This document shows positions 8,063 through 17,869 of a DNA stretch of 43,866 nucleotides, one piece after another. This DNA comes from Acidimicrobiia bacterium. Its GTDB lineage: Bacteria > Actinomycetota > Acidimicrobiia > Acidimicrobiales > UBA8592. The notes beneath the pieces were generated by a model. It saw only the letters and a program-made list of their open reading frames with translations, ran no database searches and was not told the origin of the DNA. Both the position numbers and the translations under genes were made by a program. How positions within the stretch are numbered: the first letter of the stretch is position 1; each line of letters opens with the position of its first letter. The stretch lies in contig JAUIIS010000006.1 of the NCBI GenBank assembly GCA_030431575.1, positions 1 through 43,866 of the forward strand, given 5' to 3'.

Positions 8063-8371
8063 TGTGTCGTCGGGCTGGGTTTGGTGCGAGACCGCGTCGA
8101 GAAGAGCGCCAATGTCATGATGTTCTTCCAGCGGGTGACGGAGCGGGTGGCCGTACTGAATGTGGTAGCGGTTGCGGCGGCCTTCGCGTTCACGGGTGAC
8201 GTAGCCGCCATCTTCGAGGTCGTCGATTATTTGCATGGCGGTTCGTTCTGTCACCCCGACGAGCTGGGCGAGGTCTCGGACGCGCAGGTTGGGTGTTTGT
8301 GCGATCGCCAGGAGCACGTGCGCGTGGTTGGTGAGGAAGGTCCAGGAACGCTTTGTGGGTTCTCCTGCCAT
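8060..8371 (-). CDS. Winged-helix transcriptional regulator, divergent from dabBA
   Basis: This is a 103-residue DNA-binding protein consisting almost entirely of one winged helix (about residues 12-72). Helices LLAIAQTPNLRVRDLAQLVG and TERTAMQIIDDLEDGGYV are followed by a basic wing REREGRRNRYHI. It belongs to the MarR/ArsR-like group with no visible metal-binding cysteines or ligand domain. It is transcribed away from the carbon-uptake gene across an 86-bp AT-rich gap that holds a perfect palindrome, so it is the obvious candidate regulator of that gene. Its own start has a TAGTAT hexamer 6 nt upstream, consistent with a leaderless transcript. The stop codon comes from the adjacent repeat. 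Confidence 0.82.
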   Translation of the reverse strand: MAGEPTKRSWTFLTNHAHVLLAIAQTPNLRVRDLAQLVGVTERTAMQIIDDLEDGGYVTREREGRRNRYHIQYGHPLRHPLEEHHDIGALLDAVSHQTQPDDT

Positions 8372-8377
8372 GCACCA

Positions 8378-8383
8378 ATACTA
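8378..8383 (-). promoter_or_regulatory. Candidate leaderless -10 box for the winged-helix regulator
   Basis: Read on the minus strand, TAGTAT is followed by 6 nt (TGGTGC) and then the ATG at 8371. A TANNNT hexamer at this distance would place transcription start at or next to the first base of the start codon, the arrangement known for leaderless mRNAs in actinobacteria. No ribosome binding site is seen. The transcription start has not been measured. Confidence 0.45.
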
Positions 8384-8433
8384 CCGAATCGCAACACACT
8401 TCACGAAATTTGATACATAAGTTGCAACACATG

Positions 8434-8452
8434 AAACATAATGCATATGTTT
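8434..8452. promoter_or_regulatory. Palindromic operator overlapping the leaderless -10 box of dabBA
   Basis: This is a perfect 7-bp inverted repeat with a 5-bp spacer, AAACATA-ATGCA-TATGTTT, ending 5 nt before the ATG at 8458. Its right arm contains TATGTT (8446-8451), a TANNNT hexamer exactly 6 nt from the ATG, so the same bases could serve as -10 box and operator. Upstream, GCAACACA occurs twice (8391-8398 and 8424-8431) 33 bp apart, about three helical turns, and the second copy overlaps the palindrome GTTGCAAC (8421-8428). Binding by the divergent winged-helix protein would block transcription; this is inference from position and symmetry. Confidence 0.5.
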
Positions 8453-8457
8453 AGGTC

Positions 8458-11400
8458 ATGTTGTTGCTTGTGGGAATCCTGAGCCACCTCGTTGGTGGCG
8501 TCATCGCGCTGACTCAGAGGGGCCCCCTCCGCGCTGGCCGCGCCCTCACCATTGGAGGCGCCGCGTCGACGGCCGCAGCGGTGTGGCTTCTTGTCCTCAG
8601 CGCCGCGGATAGCGGCGGCGTTGCCGCAACGCTCGACACCTTCGACATGACTCTCGGTCGCGTCGGGGCGCTTCTTCTCGTGGTGATCACCGCCACCGCC
8701 ACCGTCGTGGCTGCGTTCTCTGCGAGAAGCCTGGACAACGACGGCCGCGCCCCCCAGTACTTCTTCCTTATCGGCGTAGTAGCAACGGGATCGGCCCTGG
8801 TAGTCGTGCCCGCAACGCCGGTATTGCTAATCGTCGGATGGTTGGTGTCGGGCTGGGCCCTTGTTGGGCTTGTCGGCTTCGAACGGGCGCTAAAGGCAAC
8901 CAAGCGCGCCCAACGCCGAATCCTGACCACTCTTGCCATCGGCGACGCTGCCCTGATTGGTGCCGTCATTGCGGCCACAGCAACCAGCGATGGACTGTTC
9001 ACCGGCAATGCCACAAACGCTGTGGCCGAGCTTGAGGATTCGACCGTTGCTGGCGTCGCCTGGCTGCACGTCGTTGCCCTTCTCGTCGTAGTGGCCGGAG
9101 CCTCTCGCTCGGCGCTTGTCCCATTCCATCGCTGGCTGATCGGCACCCTTGCTGCACCAACGCCAGTATCGGCGTTGGTGCACGCCGGCTTAGTCAGTGG
9201 GGCTGGCCTGCTACTTCTCCGATTTGCCCCGGCGTTCGTTGCCTCTGAGGCAGCGGTCATCTTGGCATTCGTCCTGGGCGTCATCACCGTGATAGTCGCT
9301 TCGTCGGCTTCGATCTTGCGCTCAGACATCAAAGGAAGCTTGGCCTGGTCGACCGTGGCCCAGATGGCGTTCATGGTGGTGCAGTGTGCGGTTGGTGCCT
9401 TTAGCAGTGCGGTGTTCCATATCGCAGGCCATGGCATGTACAAGGCAACGCTGTTCCTTGGCTCTGGCGATACCGCCGCTGGCGGTCTGCGTGCCAAACG
9501 GCGTGCCATCGGCCACCCCGCGCCAACCCCTGCCACCCGGCTCGCGTTGTCAGCCCTAGCGGCAACAGCGTCGGTGGCGCTGGCCATCTGGCTCATCCCA
9601 CCAGAAGTATCCGACGCCGGCCGCGTCCTGGTCGTGGTGTTTGCGTGGCTGAGCATCGCCTTTGGCATATCCGGCTGGCTTCAGCGCGGCCCCTTGCCAT
9701 TCGCCGCCTCAGCGATCACCTCGGTTGTCCTCGCTTTGGCAGGCGCCTTCGCCTACGTGGGCAGCCTTCGGCTCGTCGAAGAGTTCCTCAAGCCATCCTT
9801 TGCAGGACTCTCCTTGGACACCGTCGTTGGTGCCACCGAACTGATCATCGTCCTCGCCGTGCTTGCGGCCGCGTTGCTGGGTTCAGCGCTCATCGGGACA
9901 GCACCGCAGCAAACCCTCAAGCAAGCTTGGATTCGTACCACCGTGGCCCTTACCAGCACTGCGGCACCCCCGGTGCACGCCACGACCACTTCCCCGCCCA
10001 CAACAACGGCACCCGGAGCCAAAACGCCAGCGACCTCGGGTACTCGCCGCGCAGAAATCAGAGCAGAAGTCGCTCGCGCCAGCCGGATCGTGGCGCCGCA
10101 GTGGCCGCTGGCATCGTTCGTCGCCGTTAACCCGCTTGGCGGCTTGGAGTCCATGGGCTTTGAGGAAGCTGCGGCGGTGGCACGCAAGTGGCTGGGCGCC
10201 AAGACACACCTCAGCCTCGACGAGTTCCGCAAAGACCACCGGGCTGGGTTAAGTCGGGCGGCCGACCTCGAGCACGTCGTCTACTACCACTTCACCGAAC
10301 TGTGCGAGCAGCCAGCGCTAATGATCGACGGCCACACCGTCTCGCCGGTCGACATCATCGTTGCCGACCTTCTGCACGGCCCAGAAGCTCAGCCGACACC
10401 TCACGCTGGTACGACTTTGCAGCGTCATGGGCCCCTATCAGAACCTTTCACAGCATTGATCGACAGCGTCTTGGCGTCTTGGTTGGCCGCATTCGTGGAG
10501 CAGTCTCAAGTGGCGAAGGCATCGAAGGCCAAAACGTTCGTCGGGATGTGCCTGCGCCTCATGGCCGAGGATCCAAGGCTCAGCGCCATCACCAAGCGCA
10601 GCGATACGACATGGTTGGCCCCCCTTGCCAAACAACCTGCCGCGGTCATCGACATCTCCTTGCAGCGCTGCGGCGTCGTCGACGAGGATCGGCCCGACGA
10701 ACTGCGAGGCCACCTAAGCCAGCTTCCCGGCTGGACGGGTTTGGCCAAATGGCGGAACGAATGGGCACAGCCCGATGAGGGTCGACCCCCACTGGCACCC
10801 ATCGAGGTTGTGGCTGTTCGCGCTGCGCTCGAAGCCGTGGTCATTGGATCGGGTCTCGTTCCTCGCACTGCTCCCACGGACCAGGCTGCCACCGATGGTG
10901 AAGTACTGGACGCGCGGGTCGATGCCGTTGCTAAAGCTCTGGCGCCCACGGGGACACAGCTCGACCGTGACGCAATCTCGAGCGTGATTGCCAAGGTGCC
11001 TGCCGCCAGTCGTCCATCGTTGTGGCTTGCCGCCCAAGAACGCAACATGGACGAGCGGTTGCTCAGCATGATCGACCGGCTAGACCCTGGCCCCAGCGTC
11101 AACAAGCCCGACGCGCAACTCGTGTTCTGTATCGATGTTCGCTCCGAAGGGCTGCGGCGCCATCTCGAAGCAATCGGCAACGTAGAGACCATTGGTTTCG
11201 CAGGCTTCTTTGGTGTGCCGATGCGCATCCGGCGTGTCGGTTGGGAGCACACCGAAGCCCGCTGCCCGGTGTTGGTTTCGCCAGCAATCGAAGCAACAGA
11301 ACACCCTCGACCCCAGACCATTGACTCGGTAGCCAAACGGCTGACCCAAGAGCGGGTGCTTGCCAGCGTCCAGAGCGCTCATAAAGCCGCGAAGTACGGA

Positions 11401-12573
11401 GCGGGCGCTCCGTTTGCCCTGGCCGAAACGGCAGGTTGGTTGGCGGGCCCAACTGCGGCCTTGAAGACGCTGGTTCCCCCGAAGGCCTCACCCCCGAGTG
11501 CGCCAGCGACCAGAATGGTCCTCGACGACGATGAGGTGTTGTTGGAGCAGCGGGTGTTCTTTGCCGAAGCGGTCTTGAACACCATGGGGCTGACCAAGAA
11601 CTTCGCTGCCCTCGTGATGCTGTGTGGTCACACCAGCAATACCGTCAACAACCCACACGCGACAGCCTTGGAATGCGGCGCTTGTGCAGGCGCGTCCGGC
11701 GACGACAACGCCCGGGCGGTGGCAGCCTTGCTGAACTCCCCCGATGTGCGCCACGGCCTTGTGGGCCGGGGCATCACCATCCCGGACGAGACATGGTTTG
11801 TTGCTGGGCTTCACGACACCGCCAGCGATCACGTTGCCCTTCTCGACACTGTCGATGCGCCCGCAGAGTTTCAACCCAACATCACCGACCTTGCGTCCTT
11901 GCTGGCCGAGGCCAGCGCCCGGAACTCCCACGACCGTTCGACCCATCTACCCGGACCAAGCACCAAGGTGCGCGACCGGGGAAGCGACTGGGCCCAAGTT
12001 CGGCCCGAGTGGGGCCTGGCCCGCAACGCCGCCTTTGTGATTGGCCCGCGCTCAGTGACCGCCGACCTCGACCTCGAAGGCCGGTGCTTCCTGCACACCT
12101 ACAACGCCGAAGACGACCCAACGGGCCGAGTGCTCGAGACCATCATGACTGCGCCGCTGGTCGTGGGACATTGGATCAGCTCGCAGTACTACTTCTCAAC
12201 TGTCGATCCCGAAGTCTTCGGGGCGGGCAACAAACTGCTCCACAACCCGTTGGGCACAACCGGCGTCGTCACCGGCGATGGCGGGGATCTGCGGGTGGGG
12301 CTCCCCTTACAAAGCACCCATGTCGACGGACAACGTTTCCACCAGCCCGTTCGGCTGCTGGCCGTCATCCAGGCCGACCTGGAACGCATCGAGAGTATTG
12401 TCGCGGCCAACCCAGTCCTTCAGGCCCTGACCGAGGGTTCGTGGCTGCGGCTGGCTGCCCGGTCACATCCTCATGAACGCTGGTCTACCCGCACCCCGAA
12501 GGGGACCTGGGTTGCCAGCCCCCGACCACTTGACCCGCAGCCAACCCTTACCCCGAACACGGAGATGACATGA
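8458..12573 (+). CDS. dabBA: Fused DabB-DabA inorganic carbon uptake protein
   Basis: This single 1371-residue chain has two parts. Residues about 1-500 form a multi-helix membrane domain of the NuoL/MrpA proton-channel family (DabB), with FHRWLIGTLAAPTPVSALVH near 222-241 and HIAGHGMYKATLFLGSG near 320-336. After a Thr/Pro-rich linker (about 500-528), residues 530-1371 form a DUF2309 domain (DabA). The DabA zinc and active-site residues are all present: C891 and D893 in VFCIDVRSE, H1058 in LCGHTSN, and C1073 in LECGACAG. In known DAB systems the two subunits are separate and use a cation gradient to drive one-way hydration of CO2 to bicarbonate. Here they are one gene, followed with ATGA overlap by a PII-like gene. 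No Rubisco or carboxysome gene is in the window, so bicarbonate for anaplerotic carboxylation is a plausible use. Confidence 0.9.
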   Translation: MLLLVGILSHLVGGVIALTQRGPLRAGRALTIGGAASTAAAVWLLVLSAADSGGVAATLDTFDMTLGRVGALLLVVITATATVVAAFSARSLDNDGRAPQYFFLIGVVATGSALVVVPATPVLLIVGWLVSGWALVGLVGFERALKATKRAQRRILTTLAIGDAALIGAVIAATATSDGLFTGNATNAVAELEDSTVAGVAWLHVVALLVVVAGASRSALVPFHRWLIGTLAAPTPVSALVHAGLVSGAGLLLLRFAPAFVASEAAVILAFVLGVITVIVASSASILRSDIKGSLAWSTVAQMAFMVVQCAVGAFSSAVFHIAGHGMYKATLFLGSGDTAAGGLRAKRRAIGHPAPTPATRLALSALAATASVALAIWLIPPEVSDAGRVLVVVFAWLSIAFGISGWLQRGPLPFAASAITSVVLALAGAFAYVGSLRLVEEFLKPSFAGLSLDTVVGATELIIVLAVLAAALLGSALIGTAPQQTLKQAWIRTTVALTSTAAPPVHATTTSPPTTTAPGAKTPATSGTRRAEIRAEVARASRIVAPQWPLASFVAVNPLGGLESMGFEEAAAVARKWLGAKTHLSLDEFRKDHRAGLSRAADLEHVVYYHFTELCEQPALMIDGHTVSPVDIIVADLLHGPEAQPTPHAGTTLQRHGPLSEPFTALIDSVLASWLAAFVEQSQVAKASKAKTFVGMCLRLMAEDPRLSAITKRSDTTWLAPLAKQPAAVIDISLQRCGVVDEDRPDELRGHLSQLPGWTGLAKWRNEWAQPDEGRPPLAPIEVVAVRAALEAVVIGSGLVPRTAPTDQAATDGEVLDARVDAVAKALAPTGTQLDRDAISSVIAKVPAASRPSLWLAAQERNMDERLLSMIDRLDPGPSVNKPDAQLVFCIDVRSEGLRRHLEAIGNVETIGFAGFFGVPMRIRRVGWEHTEARCPVLVSPAIEATEHPRPQTIDSVAKRLTQERVLASVQSAHKAAKYGAGAPFALAETAGWLAGPTAALKTLVPPKASPPSAPATRMVLDDDEVLLEQRVFFAEAVLNTMGLTKNFAALVMLCGHTSNTVNNPHATALECGACAGASGDDNARAVAALLNSPDVRHGLVGRGITIPDETWFVAGLHDTASDHVALLDTVDAPAEFQPNITDLASLLAEASARNSHDRSTHLPGPSTKVRDRGSDWAQVRPEWGLARNAAFVIGPRSVTADLDLEGRCFLHTYNAEDDPTGRVLETIMTAPLVVGHWISSQYYFSTVDPEVFGAGNKLLHNPLGTTGVVTGDGGDLRVGLPLQSTHVDGQRFHQPVRLLAVIQADLERIESIVAANPVLQALTEGSWLRLAARSHPHERWSTRTPKGTWVASPRPLDPQPTLTPNTEMT

Positions 12574-12914
12574 CCACCTGGCCCGGACTTACCCCAATGG
12601 CACGCATAGAAGTCGTCATCGACGGCGAGCACGTGCCCACCATTCGAGACCTGTTTCTCAGCTCTGGAGCGACGGGATACACCGCGCTCCACGGCGTGTC
12701 GGGTTTCGGACACGGTGGCCAGCACGAAGGGCGACTCCTGTTTAATGACAGAAACAGCCTGTCGCTACTGATCAGCATTATCCCTATCGAAATCGCAGAG
12801 CCGCTCATCGCTGGCGTACGCAAAGTCCTCGAAGGACAAGCTGGTGTGATGTTTGTGTCCGAGACTCACGTGAGCCGCCCCGAGTACTTCCGCCCCGGAG
12901 ACACAGACGAATAG
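12570..12914 (+). CDS. PII-like (CutA/PII-fold) regulatory protein of the Dab locus
   Basis: This 114-residue protein has the ferredoxin-like PII pattern: strand ARIEVVIDGEHV, helix TIRDLFLSSGATGYT, a T-loop-like Gly/His segment GVSGFGHGGQHEGRL, and strands around SLLISIIPIEIAEPLIAGVR and VMFVSETHVS. PII-like proteins are repeatedly found next to bicarbonate transporters (for example SbtB) and DAB genes, where they sense nucleotides or bicarbonate and gate the transporter; I infer the same role here. The ATG at 12570 overlaps the dabBA stop (ATGA). A second in-frame ATG at 12597 is an alternative start nearer the first strand. Confidence 0.8.
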   Translation: MTTWPGLTPMARIEVVIDGEHVPTIRDLFLSSGATGYTALHGVSGFGHGGQHEGRLLFNDRNSLSLLISIIPIEIAEPLIAGVRKVLEGQAGVMFVSETHVSRPEYFRPGDTDE

Positions 12915-12952
12915 ACGGCAAACGAGTCTGGGTGTCCGTTCGGGCACGCACC

Positions 12953-12958
12953 TACCCT
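12953..12958 (+). promoter_or_regulatory. Candidate leaderless -10 box for the ATP-grasp gene
   Basis: TACCCT is followed by 6 nt and then the ATG at 12965. It overlaps an 8-bp palindrome CCCTAGGG (12955-12962). The spacing fits a leaderless transcript. If real, the ATP-grasp gene has its own promoter in addition to read-through from the dab operon. Confidence 0.4.
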
Positions 12959-12964
12959 AGGGAC

Positions 12965-13804
12965 ATGCCCAAGCTCCATTTCGTTACCGACGGCGGGCCG
13001 CCCGCAACGCGAGAGTTGTTTCGCTCGGCTTGCCTAGCCCGTGATCTCGAGTTCGTGACGCATCGTGCCCGTAGCTACGAGTTCTTGGGGGAATCGGTCG
13101 AGCGCCCGGGGGAAGTCTTCTACCAAGCCGGGGTAAGCGGGTTGGCATCTGCTGTGGCCCGAGAGCTGGCGGGTCAGGGAGCGACCGGGCTTCGCGATGG
13201 GCGTTTGGCCGGAGGCCCCGCTGCGAGCGTGCACCAGATGCAGCAGGCAGGTGTTCCCGTCCTCGCATGCTCGCTCTGCAGCGGCCACAACCGCGGTGCG
13301 GTCAACCGAACGGTAGAACGCCTTGGCGGCCTACCCGTTGTGGTGAAGGTCCCAGGAGGCGAGGGCGGCATCGGCGTCATGCTGGCCGAGACGAAGCCAG
13401 CTCTGTTTGGTCTCATCGACTACCTAACTGCCGCCGGCGTAGTTCCGTTGCTGTCCGCGTTTGTGCCCGACGCCATCCACTGGCGTTGCATTGTTCTGGG
13501 CGAACGCGTGTTGTTGTCATATCGCAACGAGATGGTCCCGGACGACTTTCGTACCCATGCACCCACCACCGCTGCGGGCTACGTCGAAGATGCGCCCGAG
13601 GATGTCTCCGTTGCGGCCGTGCGCGCTGTCATCAGCCTTGGCTTGGATTTCGGGGGTGTCGACGTGCTGGTTGGTAAAACCGGCGACATGCACGTTCTGG
13701 AGGTCAACTCGCCGTGCAACTTCGCTGAGGCGCAACAGTTGGCTGGCGTGGATGTCGCCGGCGCAGTGGTTGACCAACTTGTTGCCCGCGTGACGCAGCG
13801 TTAG
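12965..13804 (+). CDS. ATP-grasp ligase-like protein (RimK type)
   Basis: This 279-residue protein carries the ATP-grasp fold. Residues 123-140 hold the lysine and glycine loop of the nucleotide site (VVVKVPGGEGGIG, K128), followed by a metal-binding strand and the C-terminal motif LEVNSPCNF with the Glu and Asn that bind Mg. ATP-grasp enzymes join a carboxylate to an amine, thiol or hydroxyl through an acyl phosphate; RimK-like members modify peptides or proteins. It lies 50 bp after the PII-like gene on the same strand. Its stop overlaps, tail to tail, the stop of an 89-residue peptide gene, which may be its substrate or merely a neighbour. The ATG at 12965 is preferred because it gives the family N-terminal strand. 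Confidence 0.8.
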   Translation: MPKLHFVTDGGPPATRELFRSACLARDLEFVTHRARSYEFLGESVERPGEVFYQAGVSGLASAVARELAGQGATGLRDGRLAGGPAASVHQMQQAGVPVLACSLCSGHNRGAVNRTVERLGGLPVVVKVPGGEGGIGVMLAETKPALFGLIDYLTAAGVVPLLSAFVPDAIHWRCIVLGERVLLSYRNEMVPDDFRTHAPTTAAGYVEDAPEDVSVAAVRAVISLGLDFGGVDVLVGKTGDMHVLEVNSPCNFAEAQQLAGVDVAGAVVDQLVARVTQR

Positions 13805-14070
13805 CGCAGTTTGAAACCCAAAGCGTCTGCGATCCGAGTCGCTCCGACGCTCAAGTCGAGCGGCTTGGCTTTGCGTTCTCTCTCGGCGACTGGAGCTGCA
13901 GCCCCAGCACCTGGACCGGCAGCCAAGTTCGCGAAGCCTTCTACTTCGTCGCCGCCATCGGCCGCTCGGTCGATGATGGCGTCCAAGGCTGCGCGTTCAT
14001 CACTGGCCAGCTGCAAGGCGTCCAACTTTGCGGCGAGCCGATTAATGGTGTCTGAATCAAATGGGTGCAT
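13801..14070 (-). CDS. Small protein (89 aa) with leader-peptide-like N-terminus, convergent with the ATP-grasp gene
   Basis: This is a small soluble protein on the minus strand with a good ribosome site (GAAAGG about 8 nt before the ATG at 14070). The N-terminal half is a predicted amphipathic acidic helix (INRLAAKLDALQLASDERAA) followed by GGDEVEGF, then an Ala/Gly/Pro-rich hinge, then a basic patch (RERKAKPLD) and a short C-terminal helix. Helical leader, Gly-Ala break and short core are features seen in RiPP precursors, but no conserved core motif or family is recognised. Its stop codon overlaps that of the ATP-grasp gene. It could also be an ordinary small regulatory protein. Confidence 0.65.
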   Translation of the reverse strand: MHPFDSDTINRLAAKLDALQLASDERAALDAIIDRAADGGDEVEGFANLAAGPGAGAAAPVAERERKAKPLDLSVGATRIADALGFKLR

Positions 14071-14190
14071 CGTGAGACCTTTCGTTCTAGGTACGGGACG
14101 CTCGGGTGCCGGGGTGGTTACACAGGGTCGCTTGCTGGCAGGGGCACGTATCAGTACCGTTTCGTTGATCCCGGCCAGAACTGAGATGCC

Positions 14191-15993
<1,803 letters not shown>

Positions 15994-16015
15994 CCCCCCC
16001 CCCGGCCAGCTCCCC

Positions 16016-17296
16016 CTAGGCGGTTGGCGTGGCGGCGAAGGCTGTGCGGAGGGCATCAAGAGCTAGGTCAATGTCGGCCTCGGTGTGAGCTCCCGAGATG
16101 AACCAGTTCAGGAACGGGTGAATCAGCACGCCGTTCTCTGCCGCGTGGCGACAGAAGGTGCGGACCCGGCCGTGGTTTGGGTCGTCGCCGAACTGAAGCG
16201 TCGGCATGGTGGGCGGACCGGACAGCACCACCTTGTGACCAGTGGCGGTGGCAGCTGAGGCAATGCCGTCGCAGAACTGCTGGCCCACCCGTTGCATGTG
16301 GTCGAAGACCGCGTCGCGTTCGTAGATGTCCAACGTGGCCATGGCTGCTGCCATCGGTGGCGCTTCGAACATGTAGGTGGACGTGAACATGATCTTGCGG
16401 GCGGCGCGCCGGGCGTGGTTGCGTCCCATGAGCGCAGAGATTGCGTGGCCGTTCCCGAGGGCCTTGCCTAAGGCGACAAGGTCGGGTTCGAGTCCGTAGA
16501 GGTGGTGCGAACCGTTGGGGTGCAGTCTGAGACCGTGGCGGACGTCGTCGAAGACCAACAGCGCGCCGAACTGATCCCTCGCCTGTTCGATAGCTGCCAA
16601 GAAGTCCTGGGAAGGCGCCGTGGTGGCCACCAATGGCCGTTGGTCCAGCGGGTTCAGCAAGATGGCGGCGACATAGTCGCCGTGAGTGGCCATGTGGTTG
16701 ACCAATGCCTGCGGGTCGTTCCACGCAATGCGCTGCACATCGGAGGTGATGTGGGTGAGTGGCCCCTCGGGCGCACCGACGGCAAGTTCGGGATCGTTGC
16801 CGTGGTAGGCGTTGGTGAAGCCAACCACTTGGGTGCGTCCGGTGTGTTGGCGGGCAACTCGTACCCCGAGGGTCACGACCTCGGAGCCGTTCTTGGCCAC
16901 CACACCCCAGCCCATATCGGTCCAAGTGGCCAGAATCCGTTCGACCACCTCGACGAGCTGGGGCGGGAGCATGCTGGCTGTGGTGAGCTGCGCACGTGTT
17001 GCCTCAGCTGCGGCTTCTACCTCGCGGTGGCGGTAGCCCAGCAGGTTGGGACCGTTCGCGGCGAGGAAGTCGATGTAGGTGCGGCCATCTGCATCGACAC
17101 AACGACAGCCCTGCGCTTGGGCAATGAACCCGGGCAGCACCCCGCGTCCGGCCATGTCGGCGCTCCTTGTCCGGTACACACCACCACCGGGCAGCACTTG
17201 GTCGGCCCGCTCCCAAAGAGCGTGGCCTACTGGACCATCGACTGCGTCGTCTTCGGCGGTCATGGTCGGCGACCCTACTACGGCGACTGTGGCCAT
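16016..17296 (-). CDS. Class III PLP aminotransferase, glutamate-1-semialdehyde aminomutase-like
   Basis: This 426-residue protein of the class III aminotransferase family is closest in pattern to HemL. The N-terminal LWERADQVLPGGGVYRTR is the typical GSA-aminomutase opening. The PLP-lysine is K278 in ALGKALGNGHA, the aspartates D250/D251 lie in VFDDVRHG, and YHG is at 164-166. The usual NGSEA motif reads NGSEV here. A true haem-pathway HemL would normally sit with other hem genes, and none are present, so a role on a secondary amine or aminoketone is equally likely. The start could be the ATG at 17296 or at 17263; the latter has TAGGGT 8 nt upstream. It is convergent with the monooxygenase, 22 bp away. 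Confidence 0.87.
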   Translation of the reverse strand: MATVAVVGSPTMTAEDDAVDGPVGHALWERADQVLPGGGVYRTRSADMAGRGVLPGFIAQAQGCRCVDADGRTYIDFLAANGPNLLGYRHREVEAAAEATRAQLTTASMLPPQLVEVVERILATWTDMGWGVVAKNGSEVVTLGVRVARQHTGRTQVVGFTNAYHGNDPELAVGAPEGPLTHITSDVQRIAWNDPQALVNHMATHGDYVAAILLNPLDQRPLVATTAPSQDFLAAIEQARDQFGALLVFDDVRHGLRLHPNGSHHLYGLEPDLVALGKALGNGHAISALMGRNHARRAARKIMFTSTYMFEAPPMAAAMATLDIYERDAVFDHMQRVGQQFCDGIASAATATGHKVVLSGPPTMPTLQFGDDPNHGRVRTFCRHAAENGVLIHPFLNWFISGAHTEADIDLALDALRTAFAATPTA

Positions 17297-17434
17297 CGGT
17301 CGTGTGGTCTCCCCTTCGGGTTGTTCGGCAAGATAGCCAGAAGTAGTGTCTGGCCATCCTCACGTGTCCCACCAGACGTGGGTTGTTCCTAGCTACAAGC
17401 CTGCGGTGGGTCCCCTACGCGCAGGCGGGATCTC

Positions 17435-17842
17435 GTGGGCACCAAACCGGGCAAACTGACAAATTGGTTTATTGCGCTCGCCGCAGTTGCTGCAATGGTT
17501 TCAGGCGCGGTCGCGCTTGATCGCATCTTGGGCGAATCGAGCCCGCCGGCTGCTGAGCCGCCGGCGACCACAAGTTCCCCAGTTGGCCCCGATGACAGGC
17601 CGCCGCGGACCACAGGAGAGCGGTCATCGAGCGAGTCGAGCCCATCTGCGGCAGGGCGGGATATACAGCGTGAACCGGTACCAACACCGTTTGGTGCCAA
17701 CCGTCGGGTCGATGATTCAACAGTGTCGAGGACCCCCAGCACAGGCTCGGGCGGTGGGCCAGGTATCTCGATTGTGATCGAAGAAGGCGGCCTTATTGAC
17801 GAGGTGGCCGATGGTGTCGAAATCTCTCGGGCCTCTGACTAG
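17435..17842 (+). CDS. Small membrane-anchored, Ser/Pro-rich hypothetical protein
   Basis: This 135-residue protein has one N-terminal hydrophobic helix (about residues 11-29, WFIALAAVAAMVSGAVAL) and then a low-complexity Ser/Pro/Thr/Arg-rich region of about 80 residues, ending in a short acidic segment (ISIVIEEGGLIDEVADGVEI). No cysteine, so it is not a lipoprotein. The N-terminus has two lysines before the helix, which predicts the tail outside the cell. The start is a GTG with GGCGGGA about 5 nt upstream. No family is recognised. An opposite-strand frame at 17389-17742 looks like its shadow. Confidence 0.65.
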   Translation: MGTKPGKLTNWFIALAAVAAMVSGAVALDRILGESSPPAAEPPATTSSPVGPDDRPPRTTGERSSSESSPSAAGRDIQREPVPTPFGANRRVDDSTVSRTPSTGSGGGPGISIVIEEGGLIDEVADGVEISRASD

Positions 17843-17869
17843 CCAGATAAGCCTTGCTGAGACAGCGCG

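Noticed and set aside
8514-9668. Long minus-strand frame inside dabBA (384 codons)
   Set aside because: It is an antisense shadow of GC-rich membrane-domain codons, rich in Thr/Ala/Pro/Arg, with no recognisable domain.
14071-14190. Promoter for the flavin monooxygenase
   Set aside because: Hexamers such as TTGCTG and TATCAG are present, but the spacing (11 bp) is wrong. No convincing promoter was found.
16502-17392. Long plus-strand frame opposite the aminotransferase
   Set aside because: It is a codon-mirror shadow of the class III aminotransferase, which has all catalytic motifs.
17389-17742. Minus-strand frame opposite the small membrane-anchored protein
   Set aside because: It has no signal or domain and unnatural composition. 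The plus-strand frame has a membrane helix and a ribosome site.
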